A DNA stretch of 9,768 nucleotides from NCBI GenBank assembly GCA_002392505.1, contig DGHD01000027.1, forward strand, positions 15,115 through 24,882, given 5' to 3'. Of this stretch, positions 5,586 to 9,768 are shown in pieces; the stretch's first letter is position 1, and the number at the start of each line of letters is the position of its first letter. The DNA comes from Christensenella sp. UBA3857 (GTDB lineage: Bacteria; Bacillota; Clostridia; Christensenellales; CAG-138). The translations under genes and the position numbers were made by a program. The notes beneath the pieces are model-generated. The model worked only from the letters and a program-made list of their open reading frames with translations, searched no databases and was not told the origin of the DNA.

Positions 5586-6620
5586 ATGAAGTTAAAAACC
5601 AAGGCTTCCCTTCTGTTTCTGATCTGCTGTACGCTTTTTCTTGCGCTTTCGGCGCTGATCGGCGTGCCGGCTATGATATTCAACGCCTCAAACAACTTGC
5701 TGTTCTTCCTGAACGCGCTGCTCGTTTCGATCCCCGCGTTCCTGATCCCGGCGGTCGTATTCCGTCGCGTGAACAAATTCCCGTTCTTTAAGGCGCCGAA
5801 ATTCTGGCAGATAGCGCTTGCCGCAGTGATAGGCATTGGCTGCGTGAATATGAATCAATCGCTCACCTATCTCAACGCGGCGGTCTTTTACAATATCGAC
5901 GTCGCTTCCAATTCCACCTCTGCCGAAACCGTTACGGACCTGAGCGTATTGAATCTGTTTTTCTCGCTTGCGATCATTCCGCCCATCGCGGAGGAATTCC
6001 TTATGAGGGGCACGCTGCTCGAATCCTGGCGCAGGTACAGCCCCGTCGGCGCGATGATCATAACGAGCCTTCTCTTTGCCCTGCTGCACGCCGCGCCGAG
6101 CGCGTTCATCGTCTACTTCGCGATAGGCATGCTGCTCGCTCTCGTCTATATCATAACGAGGAACGCGTGGCTCACGGTTATAATCCACTTTGTAAACAAC
6201 CTCTCCTCCGTTATCGCGGCGCTGTTCCTTAAGTATTCAAGCGCCGATCCCTCTCCCGAAGCCGTTGCCGCCGAAAGCGAGCTCTCGATAAAGCTGAGCG
6301 AATTCATGGAGTCGCGCCTCGGTTATCTGGTCTACGCCTTTATATTCATGCTGATCGCCGCCTCGTTCATAGTGCCCGGCGTGCTTATCCTGCGCGCGGT
6401 TTTCCGCAAAAAAAAGCTCGGCAAATACTCGGAAGGCGAGATCGTCGAGATCGAGGGAGAACGCCTGCTGATGCCCCTGCCGGAGCTTAAGGACGGCGCC
6501 CTTGCAAACGGAAACAGGATCGCAATACTGGAGGACGTGATGCTGTGGGTGGCGATAGATCTGCTCGCGCTGATCAATATCCTCTCCGCTCTTTCGGAGT
6601 TCGGCATTATCAAAGCCTGA
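5586..6620 (+). CDS. CPBP-family (CaaX-like/Abi) intramembrane metalloprotease
   Basis: The 344-residue integral membrane protein carries the three motifs of the CPBP (type II CAAX prenyl endopeptidase-like) family: EEFLMRG (E136, E137, R141), FALLH (F164, H168) and HFVNN (H201, N205). Those Glu and His residues form the metal site that cuts peptide bonds within the membrane. About eight hydrophobic segments are visible. A basic-acidic cytoplasmic-looking stretch (residues 274-311) after the core and a last hydrophobic segment (about 318-336) are additions to the usual domain. An in-frame TAA at 5577-5579 rules out a start further upstream than 5580, so ATG 5586 is favoured although its ribosome site is weak. 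Its last base overlaps the rlmH start. Family members act in bacteriocin immunity, prenyl-protein processing or regulated proteolysis; here the substrate is unknown. Confidence 0.93.
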   Translation: MKLKTKASLLFLICCTLFLALSALIGVPAMIFNASNNLLFFLNALLVSIPAFLIPAVVFRRVNKFPFFKAPKFWQIALAAVIGIGCVNMNQSLTYLNAAVFYNIDVASNSTSAETVTDLSVLNLFFSLAIIPPIAEEFLMRGTLLESWRRYSPVGAMIITSLLFALLHAAPSAFIVYFAIGMLLALVYIITRNAWLTVIIHFVNNLSSVIAALFLKYSSADPSPEAVAAESELSIKLSEFMESRLGYLVYAFIFMLIAASFIVPGVLILRAVFRKKKLGKYSEGEIVEIEGERLLMPLPELKDGALANGNRIAILEDVMLWVAIDLLALINILSALSEFGIIKA

Positions 6621-7099
6621 TGAAGATACGGATCATTTGCATAGGCAGGCTTAAGGAAAGGTTTTATACCGAGGCTGCCGCGGAATTCACAAAACGGCTC
6701 TCGCGCTGCTGCGAGATCGAGCTGGTCGAGCTTAACGACGAGCGGGTCCCCGCCGATCCCTCGCCCGCCGATATCGAGCGGGTGAAGCGCATCGAATGCG
6801 GGCGGATAGCCGACAAGCTTGCCGAGGGCGAGTACGTCATCGCGCTCGATCCCCGCGGCAAACAGCTCTCGAGCGAGGAGCTCGCGGATAAGCTTTCCGG
6901 TCTCATGCTGTCCGGAAAGAGCCGCATAGCGTTCGTTATAGGCGGCTCGCACGGGCTTAACGACGATATCAGGCGCAGAGCCGACGCGGTGTTGAGCTTC
7001 TCGAAGATGACCTTCTCTCACCAGATATTCCGCATAATGCTTCTGGAGCAGATCTACCGTGCGTTCAAGATAATCAACGGAGAACCGTATCACAAATAA
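6620..7099 (+). CDS. rlmH: 23S rRNA (pseudouridine1915-N3)-methyltransferase RlmH
   Basis: The 159-residue SPOUT methyltransferase methylates N3 of pseudouridine 1915 in helix 69 of 23S rRNA, acting as a homodimer on the 70S ribosome. The match is full length: MKIRIICIGRLKERFY at the start, ALDPRGKQLSSEE at residues 75-87, the SAM-binding FVIGGSHGL at 105-113, SKMTFSHQIFR at 128-138, and the invariant C-terminal PYHK. The ATG at 6620 shares its A with the TGA of the CPBP gene, so translation is probably coupled; no ribosome site is close by. An ATG at 6545 in the same frame would add 25 residues lying inside the CPBP gene and foreign to the family, so it is rejected. It is the last gene of the operon, followed by a strong terminator. 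Confidence 0.96.
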   Translation: MKIRIICIGRLKERFYTEAAAEFTKRLSRCCEIELVELNDERVPADPSPADIERVKRIECGRIADKLAEGEYVIALDPRGKQLSSEELADKLSGLMLSGKSRIAFVIGGSHGLNDDIRRRADAVLSFSKMTFSHQIFRIMLLEQIYRAFKIINGEPYHK

Positions 7100-7105
7100 A
7101 AAAGC

Positions 7106-7148
7106 AAAACAAAAGCGGGAAGGAGCGCTCCTTCCCGCCTTTGTTTTG
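7106..7148. terminator. Bidirectional intrinsic terminator between convergent genes
   Basis: GCGGGAAGGA/TCCTTCCCGC with loop GCGC (7115-7138) is a perfect 24-base palindrome, flanked by CAAAACAAAA on the left and CTTTGTTTTG on the right. On the plus strand the stem is followed by CUUUGUUUUG (rlmH operon), and on the minus strand by UUUUGUUUUGCUUUUUU (peptide and surface-protein genes). It sits 6-49 bases after the rlmH stop and just past the end of the minus-strand peptide gene. Confidence 0.93.
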
Positions 7149-7164
7149 TCCTTGGAATTGCGGA

Positions 7165-7305
7165 TTACCAGTTCACGGAATCACCGAAGAATCCTTCGGG
7201 CGTCGAAACCGGGTTCTCGCCGTCGTCGAACTTGGAGCCATTGTTGGTGACGTCCTTGATCTCGAAGCTGACGACTTCCATTTCGGGTTCAGTATAACGC
7301 TTCAT
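7165..7305 (-). CDS. 46-residue acidic peptide of unknown function
   Basis: The product starts MKRYTEPEMEVVSFEIKDV and ends GFFGDSVNW. It is acidic (ten Asp/Glu against four Lys/Arg), has no cysteine, signal peptide or membrane segment, and its second half is rich in Gly, Asn, Ser and Asp. The opening resembles short Clostridia peptides of the pattern M-K-x-Y-x-x-P-E-M-E-V, which I know only as recurring uncharacterised genes; the ordered first half and the low-complexity second half recall a leader-core precursor, but no maturation enzyme is in view. AAAGGAG at 7315-7321 lies nine bases from ATG 7305 and only three from an alternative ATG at 7311 (two extra residues), so 7305 is preferred. 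It follows the surface-protein gene by about 100 bases and precedes the shared terminator, so it is probably the last gene of that transcript. Confidence 0.7.
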   Translation of the reverse strand: MKRYTEPEMEVVSFEIKDVTNNGSKFDDGENPVSTPEGFFGDSVNW

Positions 7306-7337
7306 AGTCATACTCTCCTTTCGTAACTTTATCGTCA

Positions 7338-7373
7338 GGGTCACGCGCGGGGTTCATGCCCCGGGCGGGACCC
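7338..7373. repeat. Imperfect inverted repeat upstream of the small peptide gene
   Basis: GGGTC, CGC and CGGGG (7338-7352) pair with CCCCG, GCG and GACCC (7359-7373), giving 13 pairs with two single mismatches and a TTCATG loop. No U-run follows in either direction. On the minus strand it lies between the surface-protein stop and the peptide's ribosome site, about 17 bases upstream of the latter, where it could act as an mRNA processing or stability structure. Confidence 0.55.
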
Positions 7374-7383
7374 GACCTAACAT

Positions 7384-7409
7384 TTGACGACCTTTCGGTC
7401 GATCGTCAA
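7384..7409 (-). repeat. Hairpin covering the stop codon of the surface-protein gene
   Basis: On the minus strand CGACC-GAAA-GGTCG forms a five-pair stem with a GNRA tetraloop, extended by TTGA/TCAA around a four-base bulge; the TGA stop codon lies in the outer arm. The alternative pairing TTGACGA/TCGTCAA is also possible. There is no U-run behind it, so read-through into the peptide gene is expected. Confidence 0.45.
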
Positions 7410-9676
7410 TCAACGTTCTGTACGCTGTTGACGCTTGCTCTGATGGGAGTGCCGTTTACGGTGGCGGAATCGTTACCCATGACGTAGGTGATGTTCGGGG
7501 TAGCGGTGATGGTCTTGTCGTAAGCGGACTCGGGGATGCTCTTGAGAACTACGGTGTACTGGAAGCTGTCATCAGCCATCTTCCAGATGTTCTGACCGTT
7601 AACGGTGAGATCGCTGTTGCCGGCGTTGAGGACGGCGGCAATGCCGGTCACCTCATAATAATCCTTGGTGGGACCGACAAGCTCGCCCTTGTAGTTGACG
7701 CAGGAATCGTTGAAGGTCACCTTGAAGATGAAGCGGATATCGCTCTTGCCGTCGGCGGTCTCCCTCTCACGGAGCTCAGCCTTCTCGCCTGCAACGACGG
7801 GAGCCTTGAGCTCATGATAGAAGGCGTTGATCTCAACATTGGCGGCGGGCATGGTGCCGGAGGTGGGATTATCGGTGTTTACAAATACCCAACCGTCGAT
7901 CTCAGCGGGGATGTACTCGGCAACGTCATAGTCGGTGCCGAAGGGAATGTCGAAATACTTGCCGGCCTGGAGGGAATGGTACTCGTTGTTCTCATCAACA
8001 TAGTAGAGCCACAGACGGTAGGTCTTCGGGGTGTACTGCGCGGTTACGGTCAGATTCTCGGTAACGTTGCTGAACTCCTTGTCCCAACCGGTGAAGGTGT
8101 AACCCTCGTGAGCGGGAGCGGTGGGAGCGGTGGCAGCGGCGCCGGACTCAACGGTGACAGTGGAAATGGTCTCGCCCGTCACGCCGTCAACGAAGGTAAC
8201 GGTGTAATAGACCTTCTCCTCGAACTTGGCGGTGTAGGTGGCGTCTGCGGTAACGGGAGCGATCTGAGGATCCCAACCGATGAAGTTGTAGCCTTCCTTA
8301 ACGGGATCGGCGTGGGAGGGAGTCGCGTTGTACTCATACTCCTCGGTCTCGTTTTTGCCGTCGATGACCCAGGTGATGATGTACTTCCTGACCGCTTCTT
8401 CATACTGAGCGGTATAGGTGGCGTCGCCGGTAACGGGAACGATCTCGTGATCCCAACCCTTGAAGGTGTAGGTGGTCGTGTTGGTGGGATCCTTGGTGGG
8501 AGTCTCGCCGTTGTAAGCGGGGGTCTCGCCGTAGGCTACCTCGCCCTCCTGGAGGACAGTGCCATCATAGTTGACGAACTTGATGTTGTACTTATTGACC
8601 GTGGTATCCCAGGTCGCGGTGTAGGTGGCGTCCGCAGCCGCGGGAACTACCTCGGGATCCCAAGCCTTGAAGGTGTAGGTGTACTGAGCGTCGGCTGCCT
8701 TGGTGGGAGTGCCGTTGGGGTAAACAGGCGTCTCGCCCGCGTTGACGGTGGTGACTACGTCCTCCTGACCGTCTACCTTCCAGGTGATCTGGTAGGTCGC
8801 TGGAGCGTCTTCCTTATATACTGCGCTCAGGTTATTGTTTGAGAGAGTAATCGTATCCTCATTGTAATCCGCAAAGGTCCTTACCAGTACGTTAAAGGTG
8901 TATTCGTTACCCATAACAAAAGCGTCTGTCTTATCAAAAACGATGTTGAAAAGGCTGTCGCCTTCGTTGAACGTAATGGGATCCGACGAAGTTCCGTTGA
9001 ACTTATAGCTCGTCGTATTGAACTGTTTGGAATCGAATTCCGTTGTGTAAGAATTGTAGCTGAACGCATCGGTATTGAAGGAAAGCGTACCTGCGAACGT
9101 ACCGAGGACCAGGTTCCTGGTCGCAACGATCTTGACGACGACCTGGTTATCGCCCAGCGCTTCTGCCGTGAGCATCAAGGCATCCGTGGGCTGCTCCGCC
9201 TGCTCGGTATAGGCAATGGAAAGATTCCTGTTAGAAATCTCTATCGCGTCCTCATTGTAATCCGCAAAGGTCCTTACCAGTACGTTAAAGGAGTATTCGT
9301 TACCCTTTACAAAAGCGTCTGTCTTATCAAAAACGATGTTGAAAAGGCTGTCGCCTTCGTTGAACGTAATAGGATCCGACGAAGTACCGTTGAACTTATA
9401 GCTCGTCGTATTGAACTGTTTGGAAGTGAATACAGTTGTGTAAGAATTGTAGCTGAACGCATCGGTATTGAAGGAAAGCGTTCCGGCAAACGTACCGAGG
9501 ACCAGGTTCCTGGTCGCAACGATCTTCAAAACGACCTGGGTCTCGCCCAATGCTTCTACTGTAAGCGTTAAGGGATCTCCCTCTTCAGCATAAACGCCGG
9601 CAGCCGAACCTAACGCGACGGTACTGAGCATAGCCATTACCAGCACTATCGTCAAAAGTTTTTTTAATGATTTCAT
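7406..9676 (-). CDS. Secreted protein with two cohesin-like domains and InlB-type B-repeats
   Basis: The 756-residue protein has a signal peptide (residues 1-30, KSLKK, hydrophobic core, likely cleavage after VYA). Residues 36-157 and 167-288 are two near-identical beta-rich domains whose pattern (GTFAGTLSFNTDAF, SLFNIVF, NVLVRTFADYNED) resembles the cohesin/carbohydrate-binding fold. Residues 295-356, 363-427, 432-487 and 491-549 are Listeria-Bacteroides (InlB B-type) repeats ending in the G/AWD-P-x-V-T-x-DATYTA signature; residues 553-620 look like a fifth, divergent one. Residues 623-756 form another beta-rich domain ending PIRASVNSVQNVD. I see no LPXTG motif, surface-layer homology repeat, dockerin or C-terminal membrane helix. 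AAAGGAG (9683-9689) lies six bases before the ATG. The DNA of the first two domains is visibly more AT-rich than the rest. A role in adhesion or surface assembly is inferred. Confidence 0.9.
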   Translation of the reverse strand: MKSLKKLLTIVLVMAMLSTVALGSAAGVYAEEGDPLTLTVEALGETQVVLKIVATRNLVLGTFAGTLSFNTDAFSYNSYTTVFTSKQFNTTSYKFNGTSSDPITFNEGDSLFNIVFDKTDAFVKGNEYSFNVLVRTFADYNEDAIEISNRNLSIAYTEQAEQPTDALMLTAEALGDNQVVVKIVATRNLVLGTFAGTLSFNTDAFSYNSYTTEFDSKQFNTTSYKFNGTSSDPITFNEGDSLFNIVFDKTDAFVMGNEYTFNVLVRTFADYNEDTITLSNNNLSAVYKEDAPATYQITWKVDGQEDVVTTVNAGETPVYPNGTPTKAADAQYTYTFKAWDPEVVPAAADATYTATWDTTVNKYNIKFVNYDGTVLQEGEVAYGETPAYNGETPTKDPTNTTTYTFKGWDHEIVPVTGDATYTAQYEEAVRKYIITWVIDGKNETEEYEYNATPSHADPVKEGYNFIGWDPQIAPVTADATYTAKFEEKVYYTVTFVDGVTGETISTVTVESGAAATAPTAPAHEGYTFTGWDKEFSNVTENLTVTAQYTPKTYRLWLYYVDENNEYHSLQAGKYFDIPFGTDYDVAEYIPAEIDGWVFVNTDNPTSGTMPAANVEINAFYHELKAPVVAGEKAELRERETADGKSDIRFIFKVTFNDSCVNYKGELVGPTKDYYEVTGIAAVLNAGNSDLTVNGQNIWKMADDSFQYTVVLKSIPESAYDKTITATPNITYVMGNDSATVNGTPIRASVNSVQNVD
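7817..8794 (-). repeat. Array of InlB-type B-repeats in the surface-protein gene
   Basis: Five consecutive units of about 56-68 residues (residues 295-620). Units 1-4 share an opening of the type Y-x-I-T/K-W/F-V-x-D-G, a central A/G-E-T-P or equivalent, and a close of F-x-G/A-W-D-P-E-x-x-P-V-T-x-D-A-T-Y-T-A. Unit 5 keeps only the outline, with FDIPFGTDYDV and a W in EIDGWVFVNTD. Such repeats are small beta-grasp-like spacers or binding modules in surface proteins. Confidence 0.85.
8813..9178 (-). repeat. Cohesin-like domain repeat, copy 2
   Basis: Encodes residues 167-288. It matches copy 1 at a constant offset of 131 codons (393 bases), with 106 of 122 residues identical by my count. A central block of 73 residues differs at only two positions. 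Confidence 0.9.
9206..9571 (-). repeat. Cohesin-like domain repeat, copy 1
   Basis: Encodes residues 36-157, right after the signal peptide. Together with copy 2 it forms a direct tandem DNA repeat with long runs of identical bases, such as the block at 9311-9370 matching 8918-8977. Confidence 0.9.
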
Positions 9677-9703
9677 TTTTGACTCCTTTCTGAATAAAGC
9701 ATG

Positions 9704-9736
9704 CTATGGTACGCCGCTCAAAGCGGCGTACCATAG
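9704..9736. repeat. Perfect 15-base-pair inverted repeat before the surface-protein gene
   Basis: The arms at 9704-9718 and 9722-9736 (CTATGGTACGCCGCT and its exact complement) enclose a three-base loop. On the minus strand it lies ten bases after the stop of the upstream gene and 14 bases before the ribosome site of the surface-protein gene. The following minus-strand bases (CATGCTTTATT) are not a real U-run, so it may be a leaky terminator, an mRNA-protecting hairpin or a protein-binding site. Confidence 0.8.
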
Positions 9737-9745
9737 ACGACGTCA

Positions 9746-9768
9746 TTACCAGTTAATTACTGCCAAAT
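9746..9768 (-). CDS. C-terminal end of a gene, possibly a second copy of the small peptide
   Basis: Only seven codons are in view: the minus-strand frame reads LAVINW followed by TAA and TGA. The ending resembles the SVNW-stop of the peptide at 7165-7305 (the DNA around it is AACTGGTAAT in one case and AACTGGTAATGA in the other). The position, directly upstream of the surface-protein gene on the same strand, fits a coding gene. Evidence is thin because so little is in the window. Confidence 0.35.

Noticed and set aside
6545..6619. Upstream in-frame start that would lengthen RlmH by 25 residues
   Set aside because: The extra residues lie inside the CPBP gene and are foreign to RlmH; the ATG at 6620 gives exactly the canonical N-terminus.
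7115..7138. 24-base palindrome considered as an operator or recombination site
   Set aside because: The flanking A-run and T-run and its position between convergent genes make a bidirectional terminator the simpler explanation.
7814..8842. Long open frame on the plus strand giving a Gly/Val-rich repetitive protein
   Set aside because: It lies antisense to the InlB-type repeats; its G-G-V-G-N-G periodicity is the mirror of the repeated sense codons. It has no ribosome site or promoter.
8813..9571. Regular repeats considered as a CRISPR-like array
   Set aside because: The repeat is two long in-frame coding units of 122 codons, not short repeats with unique spacers.

Overview
The window looks like a chromosomal segment of a GC-rich Gram-positive bacterium of the class Clostridia, probably an uncultured gut Oscillospiraceae/Eubacteriales-type organism. 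This rests on strong AGGAGG-type ribosome sites, near-perfect TTGACA-17-TATAAT promoters, a walJ/rlmH gene neighbourhood known from Firmicutes, and a secreted protein with cohesin-like and InlB-type (Listeria-Bacteroides) repeats. Lineage is an inference from gene content only; there is no rRNA, tRNA, phage gene, insertion sequence or CRISPR array.

Layout. (1) Positions 1-641, minus strand: a small protein of unknown function followed by the N-terminal third of a sugar-type ABC transporter ATPase that runs off the left edge. (2) Positions 689-759: two consensus promoters facing away from each other. (3) Positions 787-1608, plus strand: a SpoU/TrmH-family RNA 2'-O-methyltransferase. (4) Positions 1685-3871, plus strand: a monocistronic unit with its own extended -10 promoter, a structured leader of about 150 nt, a 650-residue membrane protein (cytoplasmic zinc ribbon, coiled coil, one membrane helix, extracellular Ig-like domains) and an intrinsic terminator. 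(5) Positions 3882-7148, plus strand: a four-gene operon with a consensus promoter, coding for a TraX-family membrane protein, the metallo-beta-lactamase-fold protein WalJ (YycJ), a CPBP intramembrane protease and the 23S rRNA methyltransferase RlmH. It closes in a symmetric terminator that also serves the opposite strand. (6) Positions 7165-9768, minus strand: a 46-residue acidic peptide gene, a 756-residue secreted repeat protein, and the last codons of a gene that appears to end like the small peptide. The promoter of this group lies beyond the right edge.

How the parts relate. Sections 3 and 5 are mostly housekeeping: rRNA modification and the walJ-protease-rlmH neighbourhood tied in Bacillus to cell-wall and chromosome maintenance, here with a CPBP protease in the place held by an HtrA-type protease in Bacillus. 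Sections 4 and 6 are envelope or surface functions and are the least described parts. The signals most worth following are a small hairpin element that recurs ahead of two unrelated genes (1826-1865 and 5540-5577) with compensating base changes in its stem, and the minus-strand cassette in which a secreted cohesin-like/InlB-repeat protein sits between two short peptide genes that may be related.
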